NCBI GenBank assembly: GCA_902793195.1
Contig: CADBCS010000037.1
Span: forward strand, 1-37,272
Source: an uncultured Coriobacteriaceae bacterium
Lineage (GTDB): Bacteria > Actinomycetota > Coriobacteriia > Coriobacteriales > Atopobiaceae
Direction of reading: 5' to 3'
Length of the DNA stretch: 37,272 bases
The translations under genes were made by a program, and so were the position numbers. The notes beneath the pieces are model-generated. The model saw only the letters and a program-made list of their open reading frames with translations, made no database searches and was not told the DNA's origin. This document shows, piece after piece, positions 8,132 through 16,769 of the stretch (position 1 is the stretch's first letter; every line of letters starts with the position of its first letter).

Positions 8132-9358
8132 ATGGATGATTCCGCATTGATGATCTATAAGGCGATCAACAAGACGCAGCGCATCATCGCCAACGCGAGC
8201 ACGCTCGACGAGGCATTGCGTGACTGCCTTATTACCATCGTCGACAACGCCGGCGCCGATGGTGGCGCCATATGGCACGCCGACAAATCCGATGGCAACC
8301 GCCTGCGCCCCTTCTACTGGATAGGACCAGTCGACTTGGCCAGCCGCTCCCATCTCCCGGGCGACGGCTCCGTTGGACGCGTCTTCCAGACGCAGAAGGC
8401 CGAACGGCTCTTCGAGTTCAACGCCCTCATGGACGTGGAGTCCGCCATCGACTTCAAGGGAATGCCGATATCGTCTATGGTCTGCGTTCCGTTTTCCAGC
8501 GCCGAGGAAAACCTCGGCGTCATTCAGTTTGTAAATGGCACCGGAACCGGCAGTCATCCATTCAATGACGAGATCGCAGACGTGATGGAGATCTTGGCCA
8601 TGACCGCCGCCATGGCCCTTCAGGAGAACGAGGCCCTCGCCGAGCCCTGGGAGCCGGGAGAGGTCGTTATGAGTCTTCGCGACATCACACGCGAATTCGT
8701 AAACGGCGACGTGGTAACCAAGGTGCTGAGAGGCGTGAACCTCGACGTGTACGACGGCGAGTTCCTCGTGCTGCTCGGCGAGTCCGGGTGTGGCAAGTCC
8801 ACGCTGCTCAACATCATCGGTTGCATGGACTCGGCCACGTCTGGCACGTTCGAGTATCTGGGGCAGGACCTCACCAACCTCACGCAGGACGAGCTCACCG
8901 ACTTTCGTCGCGACAACATCGGATTCATCTTCCAGAACTACAACCTGATGCCCAACCTCACATCATTTAGGAACCTCACGCTCATCTCCGAGCTCGTCGA
9001 CAATCCCATGGACATCGACGACGCCCTCGAGCTGGTGGGCCTTTCTGAGCGCAAGAAGAGCTATCCGTCTCAGATGTCAGGAGGCCAGCAGCAGCGCGTG
9101 TCGATTGCCCGTGCCCTCGTCAAGAAGCCAAAGATCATCCTGGCCGACGAGCCGACCGCGGCACTCGATTACGCAACCTCGATCGAGGTGCTCCAGTTGA
9201 TGGAAGAGGTCGTTAGGGACGGCACGACCATGGTCATGGTCACGCATAACGAGGAGATCACCCGCATGGCCGATCGCGTCGTTCGCATGCGCGACGGTCG
9301 CATGCACGAGGTGACGATCAATAGACATCCCGCACACGCGACCGATTTGGTTTGGTAG
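8132..9358 (+). CDS. GAF domain fused to an ABC transporter ATPase (LolD/MacB type)
   Basis: 408 residues, cytoplasmic. Residues about 12-165 read as a GAF sensor domain ([35 protein letters not shown]). Residues about 178-400 are a complete ABC ATPase of the MacB/LolD class: Walker [10 protein letters not shown] (216-224), Q-loop [11 protein letters not shown], signature MSGGQQQR, Walker [13 protein letters not shown] and H-loop VTHN. The domains are joined without a stop, so ATPase activity may be gated by a small ligand bound to the GAF domain. The ligand is unknown. The next gene, 9 bases downstream, encodes the matching FtsX-like permease, and its ribosome binding site overlaps this stop codon. 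The N-terminal ATG has only a weak GAGAG ribosome binding site. Confidence 0.9.
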   Translation: MDDSALMIYKAINKTQRIIANASTLDEALRDCLITIVDNAGADGGAIWHADKSDGNRLRPFYWIGPVDLASRSHLPGDGSVGRVFQTQKAERLFEFNALMDVESAIDFKGMPISSMVCVPFSSAEENLGVIQFVNGTGTGSHPFNDEIADVMEILAMTAAMALQENEALAEPWEPGEVVMSLRDITREFVNGDVVTKVLRGVNLDVYDGEFLVLLGESGCGKSTLLNIIGCMDSATSGTFEYLGQDLTNLTQDELTDFRRDNIGFIFQNYNLMPNLTSFRNLTLISELVDNPMDIDDALELVGLSERKKSYPSQMSGGQQQRVSIARALVKKPKIILADEPTAALDYATSIEVLQLMEEVVRDGTTMVMVTHNEEITRMADRVVRMRDGRMHEVTINRHPAHATDLVW

Positions 9359-9367
9359 GGAGCTCAC

Positions 9368-12300
9368 GTGAAACCAACACAAGTAATAGACCTTTTCGCA
9401 AACATCAAGAACACGTTTGTCTCGTTCTTCTCCATCCTCATGTTCGTGGCTTTGGGAGTGGGCGTGTTCCTTGGCATCAGCTGGGCGAGCCCGGCGCTCG
9501 AGATGGCAGCCAACAACATGTTTGAGGAGGGGGCGTTCCACAACTTCCAGATTCAATACCCCTACGGACTGACTCAGGAGGATCTGGCCAAGCTCTCGGC
9601 AACGGAAGGGGTCACCCAGGTCGAGGGGGAACGCCAATCATTCCAAACCATAGTTGAGCGCGACAAGAAGTACACGGTTAAGGTGCAGTCCTTGGGACAA
9701 TATATCGATACGCCCATCATCGTTGAGGGCGAGCTCCCCACCGCTGTAGGCGAGATTGCGCTTCATGCCGAATCTGCCCGCGTTATGGGCATACGCGTTG
9801 GGGACACCATCTCGTTCGTAAAGGATGCCGACACGGACGGTTCGGCGGCGACGAACGACAGCGGCATGCTTTATCTGCTAAGAAACACGTTCAAGGTCAC
9901 CGCCCTCGTAAACAACGCGGATTACGTTGCGCTCTCCAACGGTACCTACGGATTCTCCACCACCCCGTCGGGAACGGTCGACGCGCTGGCATGGGTCCCC
10001 GACAACACCTTCGACGCACAGTCATTCCAAAACGGGTACCCAATCGTGAACGTCCGCACCATCAGCCTCGATGGCCAGAATTCGTTCAGCGACACGTACA
10101 AGGAGCAGTCAAGCGAGATACAGGCGCGTCTTGAGGCCTTGGGGACAACCTTGGCAAACGAGCGATACAACAGCCTGCACAGCGAGGCAAAGAAGCAGAT
10201 CGACGAGGGCAGCAGCAAGCTTGCCGATGCAGAGTCGCAGATTGCCCAGGGCGAGCAAGAGATAGCCGATGGCGAGAAGACCCTTGAGTCGGGCCGGCAG
10301 GAGCTCAAACAGAAGAGTGCCGAGGGACAGGCCGAGCTAGACGAGGCATACGACACGCTCGTGAACGCGGAATCCGAGCTTGCCGACGCCGATACCACCC
10401 TTGACGATGCCTTCGAAGAGTACAACAAGGCACAGGAGGCAATGGACGACGTCGAGAACGCGCTAGCCGATGTGGATGCAGAGGTATCCGACGCGGAGGC
10501 TCTCAAGGATATGCTCGACGAGGACCTTGAGGCTGGAAGGATAACCCAGGAGGACTATAATTCCTGCCTTGACGAACGAGGGGCACAGGCAGACGATTTT
10601 ATTCAGCCCATAGCAGATCGATACGGACTGGACATCCCAAGCATCAACCACAACAACTATTCCGTGGCCCTCACGGCGGCACGAGAGGCCGTCGACGGAG
10701 CCGATTCGGTTCCCGTAACCATCGACGGCACAACTATGACCCTCAACGAGGCACGACAGAAGCTTGAGGACTCAAAGCGCGAGATCCTAGAGGCCGATGA
10801 CGCGTTTGATGATGCGGCCGGCGAGCTCGATGACGGCTGGAATCAGTATCAGGAGGGTCAGAATACCTTGCAGAGCGAGGTGGCAAACGCCCAAAAGGAG
10901 CTCGCCGACGGTGAAGCACAGCTTGACGACGCCAAGCGGCAGGTCGAAGACGGCAAGCGTCAAGTCGACGAGAAGAAGCCTGAGCTGGAGGACGCCAAGG
11001 CGCAGCTCAACACAATGATGCAGTTCGATTGGACGGTCCTTCCGCGCGCCTACAACTCAGGCTTTACCGAGGTCTCAACCTTCGCTGGCGTCACGAACAA
11101 CCTGAGCATATCCATGGCCGCACTATTCATCATCGTGGGTCTTCTCGTCTCCTACTTTGCCATCAGCCGCATCGTACGCGATCAGGTGACTCAGATTGGC
11201 ACGAAGAAGGCGCTTGGCATCCGCAGGGGCGAGATAACGTCTAGCTTCCTCTGGTACTCGGGCATAGCGGTTCTGACCGGATCGATCGTGGGCGCCATCA
11301 TTGGATTCTTCCTGGTCGAGGGAATCATCGGCAGTGTACTGGGTGGCATGTTCGCCTTCGGGGCATATCCGTCATATTTTGGTTGGGGTCTCTTCCTCAT
11401 CATCACTGGCATCGAGTTGGCGCTCGTGCTTGGAGCAACCTACCTGGCGTGCCGCAAGATTCTCAAGCAGCATGCCGTGGATCTCTTGCGCGGCGATCAA
11501 ACCGGTGCGGGCAAGATTCATTTCTACGAGAAGTGGGGCATATGGCAAAAGCTGCCGTTGCTCATCCAGATCATCGTCAACAACTGCGTCAACGACAAAC
11601 GTCGCGCACTCAGCACGATTGTGGGCGTGGCAGGATGTACGGCACTCATCGTGACCGCAATCACGCTCAACAATGACGTGATGAAGAGCTACGATCTCCA
11701 TTACAGTAACGTCTACGGATTCAACTCCCTCGTGTACGCGGCATACGAGCCCGAGGCAGCTGCAACAAACCTCGAGTCGGCACTCAGACAGCAAGGCTAC
11801 TCAACAGCACAGGTATTCGAGAGACTATACCTCATGATGCAACCCAACGGCGAGAGCGGCGTGATAGATGCCGTCGTGCCCGTCGACTACGATGCCTTTA
11901 CGCAGCTCTATCACGTGAACTCCAACGATGGCAACACGTTTGACGCATCGGGAGAAGGGGCATGGGTCAGCCAGGCATACGGCGAACACCTTGGGGCCAA
12001 GGTCGGTGACTCCATAGTCATATATTCCGACGATGGCACGAAGCACGAAATACCCATTCTGGGGTTCTATGAGTTCTGGTTGTCCTACAACGAGATGGTG
12101 GTGAGCAAGGGTTACTTCGAGAAGCTGTTTGGTCCCGTCACGCCAAACGTCCTGCTATGCCAGACGGGAGAGACTCCCGTCGAGGACGTCAGTCGCTCAA
12201 TCTCAGCCACCAGGGGATTCGACTCCATGGTCGATGACGCCACTCTCCAGTATGGCAATTTCGAGACGTTCTCGGCAGTGTCGAGTGCCGTCGTCATTAT

Positions 12301-12676
12301 CTACCTCGTTCTGGCCGCGCTCATGGCCGTAGTCGTCCTGCTCAACCTCAACGTCATGTTCATCAACGAGAAGAAGCGCGAGCTTATCGTGCTCATGATC
12401 ATCGGCTACAGCGTCAAGGATGCCCGCCACTACATCTCCTACGACTCCATCGTGCTCACGGCGCTTGGAATCATTGTGGGTCTCCTGCTTGGCTGTATCA
12501 TGGGGTCGATTACCGTCGCATCCATCGAACCCATAACGGGTGTATTCTTTAAGGGCGTTGATGCCATCGCCATTATTGTTGGCATACTTGGCAGTGCGCT
12601 GCTGGCAATCATCATGTCCCTCATCGCCCTGCGGCGAATCAACAAGTTCGATCTTACCGACATCAACAGGTTCTAA
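9368..12676 (+). CDS. FtsX-like ABC permease with large extracytoplasmic coiled coil
   Basis: 1102 residues, GTG start, AGGGAG 5 bases upstream overlapping the preceding stop. One membrane segment lies at about 17-39. Then comes an extracytoplasmic MacB-like region, and a very long acidic heptad-rich stretch from about 265 to 560 (SSKLADAESQIAQGEQEIAD and many similar repeats). Three FtsX-type membrane helices follow (about 580-700), then a helix near 757-779, a second extracytoplasmic domain, and three C-terminal helices (about 985-1092). This is the duplicated FtsX layout with a coiled-coil stalk inserted. It should pair with the GAF-ABC ATPase. MacB/FtsX-type systems act by mechanotransmission on lipids, peptides or wall enzymes; the substrate here is unknown. 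Confidence 0.9.
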   Translation: MKPTQVIDLFANIKNTFVSFFSILMFVALGVGVFLGISWASPALEMAANNMFEEGAFHNFQIQYPYGLTQEDLAKLSATEGVTQVEGERQSFQTIVERDKKYTVKVQSLGQYIDTPIIVEGELPTAVGEIALHAESARVMGIRVGDTISFVKDADTDGSAATNDSGMLYLLRNTFKVTALVNNADYVALSNGTYGFSTTPSGTVDALAWVPDNTFDAQSFQNGYPIVNVRTISLDGQNSFSDTYKEQSSEIQARLEALGTTLANERYNSLHSEAKKQIDEGSSKLADAESQIAQGEQEIADGEKTLESGRQELKQKSAEGQAELDEAYDTLVNAESELADADTTLDDAFEEYNKAQEAMDDVENALADVDAEVSDAEALKDMLDEDLEAGRITQEDYNSCLDERGAQADDFIQPIADRYGLDIPSINHNNYSVALTAAREAVDGADSVPVTIDGTTMTLNEARQKLEDSKREILEADDAFDDAAGELDDGWNQYQEGQNTLQSEVANAQKELADGEAQLDDAKRQVEDGKRQVDEKKPELEDAKAQLNTMMQFDWTVLPRAYNSGFTEVSTFAGVTNNLSISMAALFIIVGLLVSYFAISRIVRDQVTQIGTKKALGIRRGEITSSFLWYSGIAVLTGSIVGAIIGFFLVEGIIGSVLGGMFAFGAYPSYFGWGLFLIITGIELALVLGATYLACRKILKQHAVDLLRGDQTGAGKIHFYEKWGIWQKLPLLIQIIVNNCVNDKRRALSTIVGVAGCTALIVTAITLNNDVMKSYDLHYSNVYGFNSLVYAAYEPEAAATNLESALRQQGYSTAQVFERLYLMMQPNGESGVIDAVVPVDYDAFTQLYHVNSNDGNTFDASGEGAWVSQAYGEHLGAKVGDSIVIYSDDGTKHEIPILGFYEFWLSYNEMVVSKGYFEKLFGPVTPNVLLCQTGETPVEDVSRSISATRGFDSMVDDATLQYGNFETFSAVSSAVVIIYLVLAALMAVVVLLNLNVMFINEKKRELIVLMIIGYSVKDARHYISYDSIVLTALGIIVGLLLGCIMGSITVASIEPITGVFFKGVDAIAIIVGILGSALLAIIMSLIALRRINKFDLTDINRF

Positions 12677-12707
12677 CGTGGACATGCCACGGTAAGGGGT
12701 GTGCGCA

Positions 12708-14150
12708 ATGATCTTGCGTGAGCGATTGGCCAAAAGAGACAGTTCGATTGAGAACCTCCCCAAGGGCGAGAGCATCGAGTACGGAAAGTCCTTGCGCAAG
12801 GAAGTCCCACGCAAGTCCCACGCCGAGTGGGTGCCTGCGGCAGATCGTCCCGACCCGGTACACTTGCTACGAAGTCAAGGCGAGTCGCGCGTTTTGGCAC
12901 TGCTGCCCCTACGCTACGAACGCATGTCGGTCTCGGCGTTCACGTTCTATCGAGGCGCTGCGCTCATCATGGCCTCCGACCTCTCTTGCATACCGACGAC
13001 AGGCATCGTCGTACAAGCGTGTGGCGACGCGCACATATCGAACTTCGGCATGTTCTCGTCTCCAGAGCGAAGAACCGTGTTCGACATCAACGACTTCGAC
13101 GAGACACTGCCCGGACCATGGGAGTGGGACATAAAGAGACTCGCCACCAGCGTGGAGATATGCGGACGCGACAACGGCTTCTCCAAGAAGGACCGCAAGG
13201 AAGCGGTACGCTCGTGTGCACGGGGATATCGAAAAGGCATGGCTGCGTTCGCGGAGATGGGCCATCTTGACGTATGGTACGCACATCTGGACGTGGACTC
13301 GCTTCACGAGAAGCTGTCCTCAACGCTCGATGCCAAGATCGTAAAGAAGGCAAACAAGGCAATCAACAAAGCTAAGGGCAAGGACAGCGTTAAGGCCGTG
13401 AGCAAGTTTACCGAAGTCGTGGACGGCAAACTGCGAATAATCAGCAATCCTCCCCTCATCATTCCCATACGTGAGCTGGCATCGAATCCTAACTCCGGGC
13501 AGCTCGCTGAGCACTTCGAGGAGGACGTGGTGAGGAGCATGCTTCACAAAGTGAGGGAAAAGTACCGCTCCACCCTCCCCTCGGACACACGTCACCTCAT
13601 AGACCGTTACACATCGGTCGACTTTGCCCACAAGGTCGTTGGCGTGGGCAGCGTGGGCACGCGCGCGTGGATCGTCGTGATGCAGGGCGCCGACGAGAAC
13701 GACCCGCTAGTGCTTCAGGTCAAAGAGGCCCAGGAGTCGGTCCTCGAACGTTATTTGGGCAAGAACGAGAAACAACAGCATGGCCACCGGGTCGTCTCGG
13801 GTCAGCGAGCCATGCAAAGCACCAGCGACATGCTGTTGGGTTGGTGCAAACTGCCTGCCGAGGACGGCACGATCAAGGATTACTACGTGCGACAGCTGTG
13901 GAACGGAAAGGGATCGATCGATCTCTCGCTGCTTAATCCAGGACAGCTGGCCAAGCTCTCGGAGGCATGCGGCTGGATTCTCGCACATGCCCATGCACGC
14001 ACGGGCAACCGCTTTGCCATCGCATCGTATCTTGGCAAATCCGACAAGTTCGACAAGGCAATCACCAAGTTTGCAGCTGCCTATGCCAACCAAAACGAGC
14101 GGGACTACCAACGCTTCATGGAGGCTCTCGAAGCTGGTGAACTCCCATAG
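12708..14150 (+). CDS. DUF2252 family protein (aminoglycoside-phosphotransferase-like fold)
   Basis: 480 residues, cytoplasmic. The blocks CGDAHISNFG (106-114) and FDINDFDETLPGPWEWDIKR (from 125) are the DUF2252 hallmarks. They resemble the catalytic loop (GDxHxxN) and metal-binding Asp of APH-like kinases, so an ATP-dependent phosphotransfer role is plausible but unproved. The middle contains a Lys/Ala-rich helical stretch (KIVKKANKAINKAKGKDSVK), typical of the family. Start: the ATG at 12708, 8 bases after AAGGGG. An in-frame GTG at 12699 is upstream of the best spacing. It begins 31 bases after the permease stop, so it is probably co-transcribed with the GAF-ABC/FtsX pair. Confidence 0.85.
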   Translation: MILRERLAKRDSSIENLPKGESIEYGKSLRKEVPRKSHAEWVPAADRPDPVHLLRSQGESRVLALLPLRYERMSVSAFTFYRGAALIMASDLSCIPTTGIVVQACGDAHISNFGMFSSPERRTVFDINDFDETLPGPWEWDIKRLATSVEICGRDNGFSKKDRKEAVRSCARGYRKGMAAFAEMGHLDVWYAHLDVDSLHEKLSSTLDAKIVKKANKAINKAKGKDSVKAVSKFTEVVDGKLRIISNPPLIIPIRELASNPNSGQLAEHFEEDVVRSMLHKVREKYRSTLPSDTRHLIDRYTSVDFAHKVVGVGSVGTRAWIVVMQGADENDPLVLQVKEAQESVLERYLGKNEKQQHGHRVVSGQRAMQSTSDMLLGWCKLPAEDGTIKDYYVRQLWNGKGSIDLSLLNPGQLAKLSEACGWILAHAHARTGNRFAIASYLGKSDKFDKAITKFAAAYANQNERDYQRFMEALEAGELP

Positions 14151-14170
14151 GGACGAATGTGGGATAGAGT

Positions 14171-14929
14171 CTATGCAGATGGCAGACGAAGCGACCCGTA
14201 GCCAATCACGTCGTGGACGAGCACCTTCTGGTTGATGCCCTTTGGACTCACCCACCTCGCGCTCCCGGGACGCTCTATTACCTTCTCCCCCGCTGCCTCC
14301 AACGTCTCGGAGGAGATGAGAATCTGGCCTCCCCGCGTAAAACCCTCAATTCTCGACGCAAGGTTCACGTTGCGACCCATCATGTCGTACTTCATGCGTG
14401 TGGACGATCCGACGCAACCAAGAATCGCCTCACCGGTATGAATGCCAATTCCCATTTGGATGCTGGGATAGCCCTGCTCGCTGTTCCACTTGTTGATGGC
14501 GACCATTCTTCTTTGCATGGACACCGCACTACCCACTGCCTGCGATGCCGCTCCATCATTGAACCTTGGGGCCCCAAAGACCGTAACCAGGCAGTCGCCC
14601 ACAAAGCTAGTGATGTTACCCTGCCAAGAGTCAATGATCATTATCATGTCTTCAAAGTAATGGTTTACGAGCCGTATATAGTTTATGGGATCCATCATCT
14701 CGGAGAGCTCCGTGGACTTCCTCAGGTCGGCAAACATCATGGTCACAATGCGTCGCTCGCCTTGTATGGCAGAGCCGGCCTCCTGTTTGAGAATCTCCTC
14801 AAGGACTTCGGGGGTTACATAGGGGGCCATCCCCTCATGCACGAACTCCCTCATTGACGAAAGGGATTTTCGCAGCTGCCTGTTCTCTTCCTCGAGCTCG
14901 ATCAGGCGCGTCTGGTCCTTGGTGCTCAT
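14171..14929 (-). CDS. Class III adenylate/guanylate cyclase
   Basis: 252 residues, soluble. Residues about 5-30 form a short coiled coil, and about 58-215 are the cyclase catalytic domain. Metal-binding aspartates are Asp68 (MMFADLRKST) and Asp112 (VGDCLVTVFG). The transition-state Asn189 and Arg193 are present in VNLASR, and the purine-specifying Asp182 is present in KYDMMG. The usual substrate-specifying Lys (KxxGD) is replaced by Ser108 (SFVGD). The protein should make cAMP or cGMP as a homodimer; which one cannot be decided. It has no sensor domain. It is the last gene of a four-gene operon and its ATG overlaps the stop of the preceding hydrolase gene (ATGA). It is convergent with the DUF2252 gene, 20 bases apart. 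Confidence 0.9.
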   Translation of the reverse strand: MSTKDQTRLIELEEENRQLRKSLSSMREFVHEGMAPYVTPEVLEEILKQEAGSAIQGERRIVTMMFADLRKSTELSEMMDPINYIRLVNHYFEDMIMIIDSWQGNITSFVGDCLVTVFGAPRFNDGAASQAVGSAVSMQRRMVAINKWNSEQGYPSIQMGIGIHTGEAILGCVGSSTRMKYDMMGRNVNLASRIEGFTRGGQILISSETLEAAGEKVIERPGSARWVSPKGINQKVLVHDVIGYGSLRLPSA

Positions 14930-15723
14930 AGCGCGATCACCTCACCCTCACGGGCAAATCGCACGTTGTCGCAACCCAACTGCCGTTCGCGATGCCTAAG
15001 AACCCCATCGGTGCTCTTTGGGTCATGATGTATGAGCAACAGTCGCTTGGCCTCGCAGTTGCGCATGAGCTCGATGCCCTTGCGAAATGTTGAGTGTCCG
15101 AACCCCCTGTGCACCTCGTATTCCTCATCGGTGTATTGAGCGTCGTACAACACCAAGTCGGCATGACGAGAAAACTCCGTGAGGCGCGCAAACGTGAGCA
15201 TATCATGCTCATAGTCCGTGGCGTACACGATCCTCTTGCCCATGCAGTCGATTCGGATGATCATGCTACCGCCCGGATGGTTTCCCGCCATCGTCACAAT
15301 GTGCATCGAACCGATATCCATCGTTTGCGGCAGGGCACAAACGACCAGCTCACCCGGATACTCCCACAACGACACTGGCCAATATGGCGGAGAGTACAGA
15401 CGCTCGATCAGTCGCCGTGCCTCGTCATCGGTGTTCGCGGACACGAACAGGCACGTTCGGTCGTTGCCGCAGCTGAGCCCCGAATACATGCCAAGGCCGA
15501 GCAGATGATCCAGATGCAGGTGACTCAATATGATGCTTCGAGGTTTGTCGCACGATACGGGCGCCCTCAAAAGGCCGCTTCCGGCATCCAGGATCACCGA
15601 GTCGTCCTGAGACTCCACCAGATAGCAGGATGTCGAGCACCCAAACTCCGAGTAGTCCGGACCACCCGTGGCCGAGGAACCCCGTGATCCAAGAACAGTC
15701 AACCTCAAACCCGAGCTAGGCAT
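14926..15723 (-). CDS. Metallo-beta-lactamase-fold hydrolase, candidate cyclic-nucleotide phosphodiesterase
   Basis: 265 residues, cytoplasmic. The metal site is intact: HLHLDH (His68, His70, Asp72, His73), His149 (GNHPGG), Asp170 (YATDYEHD) and His232/233 (LLIHHDP). This matches MBL-fold phosphodiesterases and related hydrolases. The segment following HLHLDH (LLGLGMYSG) comes close to the class II cyclic-nucleotide phosphodiesterase signature as I remember it (HxHLDH, then L-x-G-L and a Ser four residues later), with two positions off. Its place between cNMP-binding proteins and a cyclase, with an ATGA overlap to the cyclase, supports a role in hydrolysing the cyclic nucleotide. Alternatives are a nuclease or an unrelated phosphoesterase. 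Confidence 0.8.
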   Translation of the reverse strand: MPSSGLRLTVLGSRGSSATGGPDYSEFGCSTSCYLVESQDDSVILDAGSGLLRAPVSCDKPRSIILSHLHLDHLLGLGMYSGLSCGNDRTCLFVSANTDDEARRLIERLYSPPYWPVSLWEYPGELVVCALPQTMDIGSMHIVTMAGNHPGGSMIIRIDCMGKRIVYATDYEHDMLTFARLTEFSRHADLVLYDAQYTDEEYEVHRGFGHSTFRKGIELMRNCEAKRLLLIHHDPKSTDGVLRHRERQLGCDNVRFAREGEVIAL

Positions 15724-15759
15724 CGTGACGTTCCCTTCTGCCCATGCGGCAAGGCCCTG

Positions 15760-16224
15760 CTACCTTTCGTCACGTCTAAAGCGACGAACCATGGAGGAGA
15801 GTCTCGAGCGCAGGCTCTTGCTACGCCGCTTCCCCATCGCCTCGGCCTCGATTGCCTCATAGACCGTTTTGCACGCCTCCTGGTATCGTTCGTCCGTCTC
15901 GCGCAGGCGCGCGCTCAGCTGCCTCATGATGGAAAGGGTCTTCTCGGGTTGGGTCTGAAGATATGCCTTGAGCTCGTCGGCATCAAGCTCGTCGGCGGCC
16001 GTGTCACCCTCCAGGGCAACCGCCGTCGCGCTTCGAGGCCAAAACTCAATCAGTCCCATCTCGCCAAAGGTCTCTCCGACACCAAGCGTCGCCAGCATAC
16101 GCTCACCGTCCGTGCCATATCCTGCATAGATTCCGACCTTGCCGCCCGTGATCTCGAACATGGTCTCACCGTAGGAGCCCTCGCGAAAGATGACTTCGCC
16201 TTTCTCGAACGTTACGTGGTTCAT
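15760..16224 (-). CDS. Stand-alone cyclic nucleotide-binding protein (second copy)
   Basis: 154 residues, cytoplasmic. A single cNMP-binding beta-roll occupies about 1-105. The phosphate-binding cassette reads FGEMGLIEFWPRSATAVA, with Glu55 for the ribose hydroxyl and Arg64 for the cyclic phosphate, so binding should be intact. A helical tail rich in Arg/Glu follows. It ends in a basic stretch (KRRSKSLRSRLSSMVRRFRR) that might touch membrane or nucleic acid. There is no helix-turn-helix, so it is not a CRP-type activator. It starts 9 bases after the first copy ends, with AAGGAGAG overlapping that stop. The two proteins align without gaps from residue 1 through the cassette, indicating tandem duplication. 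Confidence 0.85.
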   Translation of the reverse strand: MNHVTFEKGEVIFREGSYGETMFEITGGKVGIYAGYGTDGERMLATLGVGETFGEMGLIEFWPRSATAVALEGDTAADELDADELKAYLQTQPEKTLSIMRQLSARLRETDERYQEACKTVYEAIEAEAMGKRRSKSLRSRLSSMVRRFRRDER

Positions 16225-16233
16225 GGTCTCTCC

Positions 16234-16716
16234 TTATGCATCACGAAGCTGCTCGGCACGTTCGTCGTGGACTGCCCTGAGCTGCTCGCTGCTACCAAAC
16301 TGGTAATTGCTCGTCTCGTCCACTTCACGCGTGTCCTTACCAACCTTTTCCGAGACGTAGCGGCAGAGCTCGAGATAGTCCCTCGTAGCTTGGCGCAGCT
16401 TATGGCTGAGCTGACGGATGATCTCGTCTACCTTGTTTGGGTTCTCCGTAAGATACTCGGCAAACTCTTCCTCGCCAATGCGATTGAGAATGGTACCCCT
16501 CTCTAACACCACCACGGTGGCCGAACGCGGAGCATGATCGATGAGGCCCATCTCGCCAAAGTAGTCTCCCGAAGACAGTTCGGCGAGCTTCCTTTGCCGA
16601 GAGGTTGCATAATCTGCAAACACTCCCACCTTGCCCCACTTGATGTGGTACATGCAGTCGCTGGCATCCCCCTGCCAGAACACGACCATGTCCTTCTTGT
16701 ATAGGTTCTCGTTCAA
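16234..16716 (-). CDS. Stand-alone cyclic nucleotide-binding protein (first copy), TTG start
   Basis: 160 residues from a TTG at 16716, which has a perfect GAGGAGG (16722-16728) 5 bases upstream. From this start the protein is colinear with the downstream paralogue: Glu55 and Arg64 of FGEMGLIDHAPRSATVVV fall at exactly the same positions. Earlier in-frame ATGs (16779, 16752, 16743) lack a ribosome binding site and would add an unrelated N-terminus. The beta-roll is followed by about 60 helical residues, with no DNA-binding domain. First gene of the cNMP operon. Likely a cAMP/cGMP sensor acting through protein contacts. Confidence 0.8.
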   Translation of the reverse strand: MNENLYKKDMVVFWQGDASDCMYHIKWGKVGVFADYATSRQRKLAELSSGDYFGEMGLIDHAPRSATVVVLERGTILNRIGEEEFAEYLTENPNKVDEIIRQLSHKLRQATRDYLELCRYVSEKVGKDTREVDETSNYQFGSSEQLRAVHDERAEQLRDA

Positions 16717-16750
16717 AACTGCCTCCTCGCAACGTGGCGCCATGTGTAGC

Positions 16751-16756
16751 ATTGTA
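16751..16756 (-). promoter_or_regulatory. Possible -10 box of the cyclic-nucleotide operon
   Basis: TACAAT on the minus strand, 34 bases before the TTG start of the first gene and between it and the end of the GH32 gene. No convincing -35 box is seen, so the operon might also be reached by read-through from the GH32 gene. Confidence 0.3.
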
Positions 16757-16769
16757 CAAGATGCGGGAA

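Noticed and set aside
9946..10506. Ser/Ala-rich minus-strand frame opposite the coiled-coil part of the permease
   Set aside because: Its low-complexity composition simply mirrors the heptad repeats of the real gene.
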